Made by a program: the position numbers and the translations under genes
Part shown: piece after piece, positions 26,768 through 36,534 of the stretch
Layout of the letters: each line of letters opens with the position of its first letter
How positions within the stretch are numbered: position 1 is the stretch's first letter
Assembly: GCA_020851655.1 (NCBI GenBank)
Contig: JADZCI010000306.1
Coordinates: 1-64,000, forward strand
Length of the DNA: 64,000 nucleotides
Direction: 5' to 3'
Origin: Bryobacterales bacterium
Lineage (GTDB): Bacteria > Acidobacteriota > Terriglobia > Bryobacterales > Bryobacteraceae
Notes under the pieces: model-generated
The model's input: only the letters and a program-made list of their open reading frames with translations
What the model was told of the DNA's origin: nothing
Databases searched by the model: none

Positions 26768-28087
26768 ATGACAGCTTTTTCTAACTTTGGATGGTTTCTC
26801 GTCCTCATCGGGGTGATGATCGTCATCCACGAGCTGGGCCACTATTGGGCCGCGCGCTTTTTCGATGTGCGCATCGATACGTTCAGTATCGGTTTCGGCC
26901 CGCGGCTTTTCGGCTTTAAGCGCGGTGAGACCGACTTCCGCATTTCGCTCATCCCGTTTGGCGGCTACGTCCGCATGGCGGGTGAGCATCCAACCGATCA
27001 GCCCGACCCGCGAGGGTTGCTCTCCAAACCTCGATGGCAGCGTCTGATTGTCGTGTTCGCAGGTCCCGCCATGAATATGGTCTTGGCGGTGGCGATCCTG
27101 ACCGGCCTGTACATGACCAAGTACCCAAAGCTGGCCAGCGCGGAATCGAAGGCCGTCATCGGCGCGATCGTTCCGGACTCGCCCGCGGCCAAGGCCGGCC
27201 TGCACGAAGGCGACCGCATCGTTCAGATCGACGATGAGCAGGACCCGGATTGGGAAGACGTATTTCTGAAAGAAGTTTCCAGCGCCAACCGTGAACTTCC
27301 GTTACTGGTCAGCCGCGACGGAGCGCTGGTGCGGGCCGTCGTGACGCCTAATATGGATAGTACGAATGGCGTCGGTTCGGCCGGGTGGGTTCCGGAAACC
27401 GAAGTAGAGATCCACGGGGTGGAACCCGGCATGGAGGCCGAGCGCAAGGGTCTCCGCAAGGGCGACATCATCCTCAGCGTCAACGGCCAGTTGGCGCGTA
27501 CGACGCCCAAGGTTCACGAAATGATCCGCTCCTCAGAAGGCAAGCCGCTGGCTGTGGTCTATCAAAGAGACGGCCGCACGGCGCAGGTCACCTTGGAGCC
27601 GGCATTCAAGAATACCGATGGAACCCCGCGCTGGATGATCGGCGCTCAAATCGGTCCTCGGATCATCTACTCCAAGCTGGGCCTGGTGGATGCCGCCAAG
27701 GAATCGGTCAGCCAGAACGTCAAAGGCGCCAGTTTGATCTTCCAGTTCCTGCGAGGCATTGTCGAGCGCCGCATGTCGGCCAAGTCGCTGGAGGGTCCCA
27801 TCCGTATCGCCCAACTATCGGGCGAAGCGGCGCGCGAGGGCGCGATAACCTATATCGGCCTGATGGCGACGGTGAGCCTCAACCTGGCGTTGTTCAACCT
27901 GCTGCCCATCCCCATCCTCGACGGCGGCGTCATCCTGCTGCTGCTGATCGAAATGTTGATCCGCCGCGACCTCAGCCAACCCATCAAGGAGACGGTGTTC
28001 AAGCTGGGCTTTGTGTTCCTGATGATGGTGGTCGTCTTTGTGCTGTACAACGACATCTCCAAGGTCCTGCCCGGCGGTCACGGCTGA
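26768..28087 (+). CDS. rseP: RseP-type intramembrane zinc protease (site-2 family)
   Basis: M50 metalloprotease of 439 residues. The first membrane helix has the zinc motif HELGH (VIHELGHYWAARFF), and the C-terminal membrane part has NLLPIPILDGG supplying the third ligand. Two PDZ-like regions lie between (SPAAKAGLHEGDRIVQID and GMEAERKGLRKGDIILSVNG). It would cut anti-sigma factors or leftover signal peptides in the membrane. The gene lies 18 bases after dxr. Confidence 0.95.
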   Translation: MTAFSNFGWFLVLIGVMIVIHELGHYWAARFFDVRIDTFSIGFGPRLFGFKRGETDFRISLIPFGGYVRMAGEHPTDQPDPRGLLSKPRWQRLIVVFAGPAMNMVLAVAILTGLYMTKYPKLASAESKAVIGAIVPDSPAAKAGLHEGDRIVQIDDEQDPDWEDVFLKEVSSANRELPLLVSRDGALVRAVVTPNMDSTNGVGSAGWVPETEVEIHGVEPGMEAERKGLRKGDIILSVNGQLARTTPKVHEMIRSSEGKPLAVVYQRDGRTAQVTLEPAFKNTDGTPRWMIGAQIGPRIIYSKLGLVDAAKESVSQNVKGASLIFQFLRGIVERRMSAKSLEGPIRIAQLSGEAAREGAITYIGLMATVSLNLALFNLLPIPILDGGVILLLLIEMLIRRDLSQPIKETVFKLGFVFLMMVVVFVLYNDISKVLPGGHG

Positions 28088-28104
28088 TTGGCCGGAACGC
28101 CTCG

Positions 28105-28875
28105 CTAACGGATCGGAGAGTAGGCCGAAGCCCGGAACAGCGAAATCTGAATCACGGACGCGATCTGTCCATGCTTGTCGATGGATTCCTTGCGCACCTT
28201 GATCCACTCCGGATCGGCGCCGAACGCATTCCAGGCCTTTTCACGTTCGCTGAGACCCTCAAACGGCGTCAGGTAGACGAGGTTGGGCTTGTGAGGACCG
28301 GTGAGCGTTGAGGTGTACAGCAACGGGTGAATTCCCAAGCGGTGGAAGATGGGGATTTCGGGTCCCGCAAATCTCTCATGCAAGGCCTTCAGTTGCCGTT
28401 CTGTGGGCGAGTGGTACAGCCTTAACTCGAAAACGCGGGAGGTCTTGCGCTCCGCCTCGGGCGCGGGAAGCGCGGGGGAGTAATCGGTGGCTTCGAGCAG
28501 CGTCTCAGCGTGGCTCTCATACGGGGCTTCCTCGCCGGATTCCCAGGCGGCCAGAGCTTTCCTCCAGGCGGAATCGGCTCGCAGGCTGGCGCGGGTGGCA
28601 AAGATCTGTTCCTGCGCCGCGTACGGAGTGACGGTCAACACCTGGGGCATGTGCGCGGCTACGAGCGCTTCGAGCACGATCGCGGGACCGGGGACTTCAA
28701 GGCGCCGTGCCGCCGGAATCAGCCCGTTCCGCAGGTACTCGGCCAGCCTGTCGCCCTGGCTGCCGTTCTTCAGGTAATAATTATCCAGGACATAGTACCG
28801 GGCGCGCGCGGGCGCCGCGGCCGCGGTGCTCATCATTGTTGCTCCAACACAACCAAGGAATGCTCGCCGTTGCAT
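28105..28875 (-). CDS. NIPSNAP family protein, exported
   Basis: About 256 residues, starting at ATG 28875. MQRRAFLGCVGATMMSTAAAAPARA looks like a Tat signal (Arg-Arg followed by a hydrophobic stretch and AxA). The mature part has two related ferredoxin-like halves (RYYVLDNYYLKNGSQGDRL and RVFELRLYHSPTERQLKALHERF), with the C-terminal half closest to NIPSNAP. The activity of the family is not known. Its start is only 7-16 bases from that of the divergent phosphoesterase gene. Confidence 0.85.
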   Translation of the reverse strand: MQRRAFLGCVGATMMSTAAAAPARARYYVLDNYYLKNGSQGDRLAEYLRNGLIPAARRLEVPGPAIVLEALVAAHMPQVLTVTPYAAQEQIFATRASLRADSAWRKALAAWESGEEAPYESHAETLLEATDYSPALPAPEAERKTSRVFELRLYHSPTERQLKALHERFAGPEIPIFHRLGIHPLLYTSTLTGPHKPNLVYLTPFEGLSEREKAWNAFGADPEWIKVRKESIDKHGQIASVIQISLFRASAYSPIR

Positions 28876-28882
28876 GATAGTA

Positions 28883-31558
28883 ATGGCGCGAATGCGAATT
28901 GCACTCCTATTATGTCTCAGCGTTACGCTGGCAGCCGCCGATTTCCGGCCGCCGGCGGGCATGCGCGCCGCATCGCGGCGCCCTGGCATTCAGAGCGTCC
29001 TTCCAGGCGGGCGAATGATCGATCCCATGGGACGCCATTTCGTCACCGGGCCGGGACCCTTTGGCCTTGTCCTTTCTCCGGATGCGCGTTTTGCGGTCAC
29101 GGCCAACGGCGGACCAAATCGTTACTCGCTCTCCGTTCTCGATCGCGGCGGACGCCAATGGCAGATGCTTCAGATCGAAGCGCAGAGCCGGCCGGAAAAG
29201 GCCGGCGATGACGATTTCACCAGTGTGTTTCTCGGACTGGCGTTTGCGGACAACAGCACGTTGTATGCCTCAGAGGGCAATTCCGGGCGTGTAAGGCTGA
29301 TCTCGGTGCCGGGCGGCAAGGTGCAGGATGTCTTGCATCTCAACCAGGGGCCGTGGCGCGACAGTTTCTCCGGCGATCTCGCTTACGACGCCCGCCGGGG
29401 GCTGCTTTACGTGGCCGACCAGGCGCACTTCACCGTGGCGGTGTTCCAGGGGCGGAACAAGAAGATGGTCTCCTCCATCAAAGTGGGACGGCTGCCATTC
29501 CGCCTGGCGCTCTCGCCGGATGGCCGCAGGTTGTATGTGACCAACGTGGGGATGTTTCAGTACAGTGTGATCCCTGGCGCCGATGCCAAACAGGCACGCG
29601 AGACAGGGTTGCCCTTCCCGGCGTTTGGATTTCCATCACAAGAAGCCGAGAGGGGTGCGCGGCGTGAGACACAACGAGGTCCGGTGGCCGTTCCGGGCCT
29701 AGGAGACCCGAACGTGGCTGAATCGAATTCCCTGGCTGCCATCGATGTCTCCAACCCGGCAGCCCCCAAACTCATCGGCTTTACCCGCACCGGCCTGCCT
29801 TTCGGACCGCGCAGTGCCGGCGGAAGCAGCCCATCCGGTCTGCTGGTGACTGCCGATTCGATCTTCGTTTCCAACGCCAACCAGGATTCCATCACGGTGA
29901 TCGACCCGGCCACTTTGAAAGTCCGCCGGGAGATCCCGCTGCGCATCCCGGGTTTGGAATCATTGCGCGGAGTGCTGCCGCTGGGGATGGCATTTCATGC
30001 CACGACGGGATGGCTGCTGGTGGCCGAAGCCGGGATTAACGCAATTGGTGTCGTCGAACCGGCTTCCGGCAAGGTCCTGGGCCACCTGCCCACCGCGTGG
30101 TTTCCGACCTCAGTTGCGCTGGATAACGGCACGGTTTTTGTGAGTTCCGCCAAAGGCTTTGGCACTGGGCCGAACGCCTCGAAAACAGGACCCTTGCCGA
30201 GGAGTTTTCAGGCGGAGTTGCGAAACGGATCACTCGGCATCCTCGATGTACCCGCGGCGGCGGATTTGCCCGCCGGCACGTCACGGGTGATGATGCTGAA
30301 CGGGTTCAATCCTCAAAAGGAGGAGCCCGCGCCATTGCCGGCCGAGATCCGGCACGTCGTGCTCATTGTCAAGGAGAACCGCACCTACGACGAGGTTTTC
30401 GGAGGTCTGGCGGAGGCGTCGAACGGCCCGCTCAACGGTGCGCCGGAACTGGCTCGGTTAGGAAGCCGGGGCTGGGTGACATGGGACCGCAGCGAATTGC
30501 TGATCCGGCTGGGCAAGAATTTTTACAACGTCACACCCAACCACCAGGCGATGGCGGCGCGCTGGGCCTTCAGCGACAACTTCTACGCCGACTCGGAGGT
30601 GAGCGTCGACGGCCACCACTGGCTGGTCGGTTCCTATCCAAACGCCTGGACGGAAACCACGCTGCGCAGCGCCTATGGGGGACAGAAAGACTTCCGGCTT
30701 AACCCGGAGGCTCCTGGCAGGCTGCTTTTCGCCGGCAGCAACTCCTCGGTTCATCCCGAAGAACTGCTGGAAGCCGGGACGCTGTGGCATCACCTGGACC
30801 GTCATGGGATCACGTTCCGCAACTTCGGGGAAGGCTTTGAACTGGCCGGCGCGGACGAGGGAGCGGGACTGAAGCCCACGGGCGCCCGCTATCTGACCAA
30901 TGTTCCGATGCCCGACGTCCTGTACCGCAACACGTCGCGCAACTATCCCAATTACAACACCAATATCCCGGATCAATTCCGGGCCAATCAATTCATCGCC
31001 GAGATCGAAAGCCTGTATGTGAAGCCGGGCAGGGAATTGCCCCGCTTCCTGTACATACACCTTCCCAACGATCATATGGCCCGGGCGCGCCCGGAAGACG
31101 GATATCCCTTCCCCGCCTCCTACGTCGCCGACAACGACTATGCGCTGGGACGGATTGTCGACTACCTTTCACATACCCCCTGGTGGAAGCAAATGGTCAT
31201 CTTCGTGACGGAAGATGATGCTCAAGGAGGGATCGATCATGTCGATTCACATCGAACCGTGCTGCTTGTCGCTGGTCCCTACGCGAAAAAGAACTATGCG
31301 ACTCACGTCAACCGGAGCTTCGGGGCGATACTCAAGACGATCTTCCGGCTGTTCCACCTGCCCGCTTTGAACCAGTTTGACGCTGTGGCGGCCGATCTTT
31401 CCGACTGTTTCACGGCGGCGCCGGACTTCACGCCATTTCAGGTCCAGCCGGCTGATCGGGAGATCTTTGTGCCGGAAAAGGCGCGCGACCCGCTGGACCC
31501 GAAGCCGGGGCCGCCGATGGACGACCCCACGTTCCTCCGCCAACAACACCAACGGTAG
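28883..31558 (+). CDS. YncE-like propeller fused to phosphoesterase domain
   Basis: Exported protein of about 890 residues with signal peptide MRIALLLCLSVTLAAA. The N-terminal ~470 residues are a seven-bladed-propeller-like region with repeats (GPFGLVLSPDARFAVTANGG, LPFRLALSPDGRRLYVTNVG). The C-terminal part is a phosphoesterase/alkaline-phosphatase-superfamily domain: VVLIVKENRTYDEVFGGL, DNFYADSEVSVDGHHWLVG, FLYIHLPNDHMARARPEDGYP and EDDAQGGIDHVDSHRTVLLVAGPYAKK supply the metal ligands. It probably hydrolyses a phosphate ester in the periplasm. ATG 28883 or 28892 could be the start. Confidence 0.9.
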   Translation: MARMRIALLLCLSVTLAAADFRPPAGMRAASRRPGIQSVLPGGRMIDPMGRHFVTGPGPFGLVLSPDARFAVTANGGPNRYSLSVLDRGGRQWQMLQIEAQSRPEKAGDDDFTSVFLGLAFADNSTLYASEGNSGRVRLISVPGGKVQDVLHLNQGPWRDSFSGDLAYDARRGLLYVADQAHFTVAVFQGRNKKMVSSIKVGRLPFRLALSPDGRRLYVTNVGMFQYSVIPGADAKQARETGLPFPAFGFPSQEAERGARRETQRGPVAVPGLGDPNVAESNSLAAIDVSNPAAPKLIGFTRTGLPFGPRSAGGSSPSGLLVTADSIFVSNANQDSITVIDPATLKVRREIPLRIPGLESLRGVLPLGMAFHATTGWLLVAEAGINAIGVVEPASGKVLGHLPTAWFPTSVALDNGTVFVSSAKGFGTGPNASKTGPLPRSFQAELRNGSLGILDVPAAADLPAGTSRVMMLNGFNPQKEEPAPLPAEIRHVVLIVKENRTYDEVFGGLAEASNGPLNGAPELARLGSRGWVTWDRSELLIRLGKNFYNVTPNHQAMAARWAFSDNFYADSEVSVDGHHWLVGSYPNAWTETTLRSAYGGQKDFRLNPEAPGRLLFAGSNSSVHPEELLEAGTLWHHLDRHGITFRNFGEGFELAGADEGAGLKPTGARYLTNVPMPDVLYRNTSRNYPNYNTNIPDQFRANQFIAEIESLYVKPGRELPRFLYIHLPNDHMARARPEDGYPFPASYVADNDYALGRIVDYLSHTPWWKQMVIFVTEDDAQGGIDHVDSHRTVLLVAGPYAKKNYATHVNRSFGAILKTIFRLFHLPALNQFDAVAADLSDCFTAAPDFTPFQVQPADREIFVPEKARDPLDPKPGPPMDDPTFLRQQHQR

Positions 31559-34500
31559 TCAGAATTTGTAGAACAGCCCGAACTGCACCAACCGGGTTGA
31601 CACGCCGTCGCCGCCGCCTGTCATCGACGTGATCCGTCCAAAGCTTGTGCTGTTGATATTGTGGTCGCCGCCGGCGAGGTCGGTGCTAGGCCAGAAGTTC
31701 GGGTGGTTGAACAGGTTATAGAAGTCGACCCGGAACTGAATGCTCTGGCGCTCGGTGAACTTTGTGTCCTTCTGAACCGAGAAGTTGTAGTTCCAGAAGC
31801 CCGGACCATCCAGGTAGCGCCTCTGCAACCCTCCCACATCGCCCGGACCCGGATTGGAGAAGAGTTGCCCTTCGAATGGCGCCTGGCCGTCGGGAGCAAC
31901 ACCGCGGCCGTCCGGACCGATGTGCCGCGGATCAATCCAGTACACGCCGTTGCCGTTCTTGAACAGGCCAGTGGTTTCGCGCAACTCATCGCCGTTGGCG
32001 ATGGTGTTGGCTGTCGCCACTCCGGTGGAACGCGGGCCGCGATTCAGGGTGCCGCGGTTGGAAAGCACCGAGACGGGCTGGCCGGATTGAATGATGAGAA
32101 ACCCGCTGAGAGCCCATCCCCCGGCCAGGAAGTTGACCAGGCGGTTGCCCGGGTCAAAACGCTGGCCTTTCCCAAACGGCAGGGGTACGTAGTGGTTCAG
32201 CTTGAAGGCGTGAGCGAGGTCATAAGGGGAGCGAGCCCGTTCGAGGGACCGGTTGTTGTTATCGAGCTGAGCTTCCAGTCCGCGGAAGGCGGCCGCGGTA
32301 CTGATGGCTTTCGAGAACGTGTAGTTCGCCTGGAGATGCACGCCGCCGCGCATGCGGCGCGCAACTTCAAACTGGCCGCTGTTGTAATTGGAGCGCGCGG
32401 CGTTGGCGAGCAGGCTCGAATACAGCGCGAGCGGGTTCGGGAAATAGCTGAAGCCCGCGTAGGGGAACAGGAGGTTGGATTGATAGGTCTGGCCGAGCGT
32501 TCCGATTTCGCCGGTCTGTATCAGTCCCACCACTCCGGGATTGGTCAGCAGCGCCCCGCGGGGCAGCTTGTCGAAGAAAGGTAGCGGGCGGCTGCCGGAT
32601 ACCGCGGGATTGTAACGCGGATCAAAGCGTCCCAACTGCTGGCGTGCGAGGAAGCCGTTGTTGCGCGCGGCCTTGAAGTCCTGCAAGAACGTGTCCTGGA
32701 ACACGTTGATCTGGTTGTAGTCGATCTGCCGCAACTGCCCGGTGGTGTTGTTGCCGAGGTAGCGCGCGGTGAAGAGGTACCCTTTCCATTCGTGCTCGAC
32801 GCTCAAGTTCCACTGCTGCGTGTAGGGCATTCGCAGGTTGGGATCGATGACGCCCTCCACCGGCGCCGAGCTCGGCGAGAGGTTGAACTGATCCCGCAGG
32901 GTCGTCGGCAGCCCGAACGGAGGCGTCTTGATGGGCGGCGGCGAAGCGCCCGCGGTTCCGTTCAGGTTCGCCGCATTCAGGTTGCTGCTGAGCCCGTTGT
33001 TGGCGGTGTACGTGATCCAGGCGCTGTTGATGTTGTTGTCGTTGGCGTAGGCGATCGAGTAGGCGCCGCGAACCGCGGTACGTCCTGTGCCGAAGACATC
33101 CCAGGCAAAACCGGCATTGGGCGCCCAGTTGTTGCGGTCCGGGTTGTACATGCCGCCGGGAACGAAGTCGATGGTTGGATTGCCCAGCAACGCATCAATG
33201 TAATTGCCGCTGGGCGTGCGCGGCTGGATGTAGAGACCGTTCGGCTCGTCGACCGGGCTGAAGTACTCGTAACGCAATCCCAGGTTGAGGGTCAGGTTCC
33301 GGCGAATCTTCCAGGTGTCGTTGAAGTAGGGCGCCAGGTTGTTCATGTTGAGGTGGTAGTTGTATGGCGCCCCGGGAACAAAGCCGGAAGTTGGACTCGT
33401 GATGTTGAACGTCTGGCCAGAGTGGCTGATCAAGCCGCCCAGCGCCGCCAGGAGCCGGTTGGCGGTGTTGGTGTCGCTGGCGCTCGCGCCCGGTATGTCG
33501 CCGAGCGCGAAACCCTGCGGAATGTTGGCGGAGTTGATGCTGAGAGTATAAGTGGGCACGGTGCCTCCGTAGCCGAAAACCGCCGTGCGCCAGAGCGTCG
33601 CCTGGAATCCGAAGGCCAGCGAGTGCTTCCCCTTGATCCACGTCGCATTGTCCTGAATGCTGTAGGAGTTCGTGTCGCGCCCTTCGGGCAGCGTCTCGTT
33701 GACCGGTGAGTTGAAGATCAGGGGCAGGTTGTTGGAGTTGTTCGCGACAAAAAAGGCAGGCAAATCGGTGCGTCGCTTGAACGTGCCGCGAACGCGGTTT
33801 AGCCCGCCCCGTAGCTCGTTGGTCATCGCCGGCGCGGGGTTCCAGCGCCAGGCCGCGGAAAAGAAATTGCCGAGGTTGTCGTTGTAGATGGGCGGCTCCA
33901 GTGTGTAGAAACTGCCCGATGTGGGACGGTCCTGAACGTCGCGGTTGAAGATGTAGCTGCCCGAGAATGTGTGGCTCGTGGACAGGTAGTAATCGACCTT
34001 GCCGGTCACGTTGTCACGGGTTGTATTGTTGCGGGCGTTGAACGAGTACCCGGTGGTGTTCAGATTATCGCCGAGTCCGGCGAAATTGCCCTCCGCCGGC
34101 GTCTGCCGCAGCAAGCTCTGCACAAAGGGATCCGGTGGGGTCTGCTGATTGCTCAGGACATTGAAACTCTGCGTCTGCCCCGCGGCGTTCCGGTACCGCA
34201 GAATCCCCTGGCGCGCCTCGGGAGTGAGAATCGTACGTTGCACCGGTGTGGTCTGGCGCATCCGGTAGGCTTCGTAATTGGAGTAGAAGAACAGCTTGTC
34301 CTTGATGGCTGGACCGCCGATGGACCCGCCAAGCTGATTCAGGTTCAGGAATGGGCGTGCAATTCCGCTTTGATTGTTGAACCAGTCGTTGGCGCCAAAG
34401 AAACTGTTGCGGTTATACCAGTACGCATTCCCGTGGTATTCATTGGTTCCCGAAGGAGTCGTCAGGCTGATGGTGTTGGCGTTGCCCCCGATGGTGGGGT

Positions 34501-35170
34501 TCACGTTCGCCGTCGCCATCGTGATGTCGGCAATCTGGCCGATTGTGAGGCGGTTGGGGACAAAGTCGAGGGGGTTGGTGCGCACCGAATCCTGCACGTT
34601 GACGCCGTCCAGCAGCAGGTTGGTATAACTCGGGCGGAGCCCGTTAATCGTGGTGGCGGTCCGCGCAGCGGTAACCCCGGCCTGGGTATTGAACAGGAAG
34701 TTGACCTGCCGGTCGAGCACCGGGAGCGTGTCCACCTGAGTCCGGGTAATGGTGACCGCGACTTCGGCGGTTGACGTCTGCACGATGGCGGTGTGACCCA
34801 CGACGTCCACCGAGAAGGTGGTTGTCGCTGCGACTTGCAGGGTGACTTGGGGGATCGCGGTTTCCTTCGAAGGATCCACTTTGATCCCAGGCAACTTGAC
34901 CGAATCGAAGCCCGGCGCTTCGATGACGACGTCGTAATACTCGGGCCGGACGGCGGGGATGGTGATCAGCCCATCGCTTGTCGTTTGGGTTGTCAGGAGC
35001 GCGCTGCCGCCGCCTTGAAGAAACAGGCTGACCTTGGCGTTCGGCACTCCCGCGCCGGTGGCATCCACCACCGAACCCGTGATTCTTCCGGCTACCTGGG
35101 CGCTAACGGGGTAAGACGCCCCGACAAGCAGGACCAGGACAAGCACCCACCGGGCTCGAGCCCTCCGCAT
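31559..35170 (-). CDS. Oar-like TonB-dependent outer membrane receptor
   Basis: A 1,203-residue protein with a signal peptide (RWVLVLVLLVGASYPVSAQV) and a carboxypeptidase-regulatory-like domain at ~27-110 (GSVVDATGAGVPNAKVSLF). A plug domain (~120-230, QAGVTAARTATTINGLRPSY) and a long beta-barrel follow, ending in aromatic FGLFYKF. Such proteins are abundant in Acidobacteria and import oligosaccharides or other polymers; the ligand is unknown. The start has a strong ribosome site, GGAGGAGG, about 6 bases upstream. The downstream end meets the phosphoesterase gene with adjacent stops. Confidence 0.93.
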   Translation of the reverse strand: MRRARARWVLVLVLLVGASYPVSAQVAGRITGSVVDATGAGVPNAKVSLFLQGGGSALLTTQTTSDGLITIPAVRPEYYDVVIEAPGFDSVKLPGIKVDPSKETAIPQVTLQVAATTTFSVDVVGHTAIVQTSTAEVAVTITRTQVDTLPVLDRQVNFLFNTQAGVTAARTATTINGLRPSYTNLLLDGVNVQDSVRTNPLDFVPNRLTIGQIADITMATANVNPTIGGNANTISLTTPSGTNEYHGNAYWYNRNSFFGANDWFNNQSGIARPFLNLNQLGGSIGGPAIKDKLFFYSNYEAYRMRQTTPVQRTILTPEARQGILRYRNAAGQTQSFNVLSNQQTPPDPFVQSLLRQTPAEGNFAGLGDNLNTTGYSFNARNNTTRDNVTGKVDYYLSTSHTFSGSYIFNRDVQDRPTSGSFYTLEPPIYNDNLGNFFSAAWRWNPAPAMTNELRGGLNRVRGTFKRRTDLPAFFVANNSNNLPLIFNSPVNETLPEGRDTNSYSIQDNATWIKGKHSLAFGFQATLWRTAVFGYGGTVPTYTLSINSANIPQGFALGDIPGASASDTNTANRLLAALGGLISHSGQTFNITSPTSGFVPGAPYNYHLNMNNLAPYFNDTWKIRRNLTLNLGLRYEYFSPVDEPNGLYIQPRTPSGNYIDALLGNPTIDFVPGGMYNPDRNNWAPNAGFAWDVFGTGRTAVRGAYSIAYANDNNINSAWITYTANNGLSSNLNAANLNGTAGASPPPIKTPPFGLPTTLRDQFNLSPSSAPVEGVIDPNLRMPYTQQWNLSVEHEWKGYLFTARYLGNNTTGQLRQIDYNQINVFQDTFLQDFKAARNNGFLARQQLGRFDPRYNPAVSGSRPLPFFDKLPRGALLTNPGVVGLIQTGEIGTLGQTYQSNLLFPYAGFSYFPNPLALYSSLLANAARSNYNSGQFEVARRMRGGVHLQANYTFSKAISTAAAFRGLEAQLDNNNRSLERARSPYDLAHAFKLNHYVPLPFGKGQRFDPGNRLVNFLAGGWALSGFLIIQSGQPVSVLSNRGTLNRGPRSTGVATANTIANGDELRETTGLFKNGNGVYWIDPRHIGPDGRGVAPDGQAPFEGQLFSNPGPGDVGGLQRRYLDGPGFWNYNFSVQKDTKFTERQSIQFRVDFYNLFNHPNFWPSTDLAGGDHNINSTSFGRITSMTGGGDGVSTRLVQFGLFYKF

Positions 35171-35338
35171 ACTTACCTCCTCCCGAGACAGTCTCTTAAC
35201 TCTATTACCTACGCCCTAAATGCGTAAACCAGGCAACTTTTGTGTCGGAGTTTACGCCTGCGGCGGCGTTTTGTTACATTTGGCGCACTTTGGCGTCCTT
35301 GCGGCGCCGTGCTCTAAGGGTTGCCGGTCTCGCGAGAC

Positions 35339-36492
35339 CTATCGTCCGCCGTCGTGCTTTCGCGCGAGCAGCCGTATAGCCGAATCCATGGCGGGATCGC
35401 GGCCCGCGGCGACGTCTTCGTCCCGAAATAGCTCACGGGGATGTCCGGCGGAATACCCGTAACGTCGAACGCCCGTCCATCGGGGATACGATATACGGCA
35501 TTCGGTAGTCCGAATGCCCAGCCGTTTGGCAAATGTCTATCCAGCACGTCGCAGAAGACTCCTTGGGTGTTCTCCCCGATCTTCAGAACCGCCGGAGTCC
35601 TCTCCATTGAGAGCTAAGGTGAAGGTCTCGGCTGCGCTCATCGTAATCGGCCCGATCAGTTCGACCACCGGTCCGCTGAATAGCGGCTCTTTTCCCGGCC
35701 GCACCCGGACGGGCGTATCGCGGTTTGGCGCAAGGGGGCGGATCGCACTTGTATCCCGTAGGCCAAGTACTCTCTTGCAGTAAGCCGGCCCGCAATTGCC
35801 AGCCCAAGGCCGTCATCGCCGCCAAAGGAGAGGTAGGTCGATGATCAGAGCACGAAGCGATCCGTCCCCAAGGATCCGGTCAAGGGCGCGATTGAGCGCC
35901 CGGACATCGGCGTCGTATTCACCATGGCCGTAGTCGCCAAACCCAAAGATCCGGAGGTATCCGACGCCATTCCCAGCTTTGCCATACTGCCACTCACCGC
36001 GGCAGAAATCGACCACTGGACCATGGAGATGTCGGCGATCCGTAACCGCCGCCAACTTTCTTCGACCCGCCTTGGCGAACCAACCGATGTCGCCGTGAAC
36101 ACCTCAAAGTTGTTCAACAAGGTATTTGCCGTGGGCGGCGTGCACGGCTTTGGCAGCGACCCGATTCGCTCGATAGCGATGCTGGTGAGTCCTCTTGGCG
36201 CCGTAATCCGTTTGTGTTCGCTGCCGGCGCCGTCCACGATCGAAAACAGATTTCCGTGCCGGATCTGGAAAGTCACGCCGTTTCCTGGGCGGCCGCTGGC
36301 TACCCGTTTCGCCTTGAAGCCCGCCACACAGGTCTTGCTCGTCACCTCGTACGCCTGCCAGTCCGCGCCTTGAACCTGGTACACGAATCCCCAGCCCTGA
36401 CTCCGCCAGGCGCCGTCGAGCGCTCCGGAGGCGGCGGCACAGCCATCCGCCAGAGTCGCGGTCAATATGACTTGCAGGACTTTAGCGTACAC
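35339..36492 (-). pseudogene. Decayed S41-family peptidase gene
   Basis: Six reading-frame fragments line up in order as one S41 (tail-specific protease-like) protein. The N-terminal piece (36492 to ~36090) has a start, signal-like sequence and GAWRSQGWGFVYQVQGADW. The next fragments are GNGVGYLRIFGFGDYG...LRALIID (~36030-35830), FGGDDGLGLAIAGRLTAREYLAY (~35830-35760), GPVVELIGPITMSAAETFTLAL (~35690-35605, with the catalytic-Ser region), TPAVLKIGENTQGVFCDVL...IPPDIPV (~35600-35430) and DPAMDSAIRLLARK (to the stop at 35339). At least five frameshifts are needed. The region between FEVFTATS and the propeller-like GNGV part also seems shortened compared with the family. No intact product is possible. 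Confidence 0.85.
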
Positions 36493-36534
36493 AAAGGGCT
36501 ATTTTATGATTGACGGATCAGCCGCCACGCCCCC

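Noticed and set aside
35314-35607. Small independent gene of 97 codons
   Set aside because: It is one frame fragment of the decayed S41 peptidase, continuing the homology of its neighbours in other frames.
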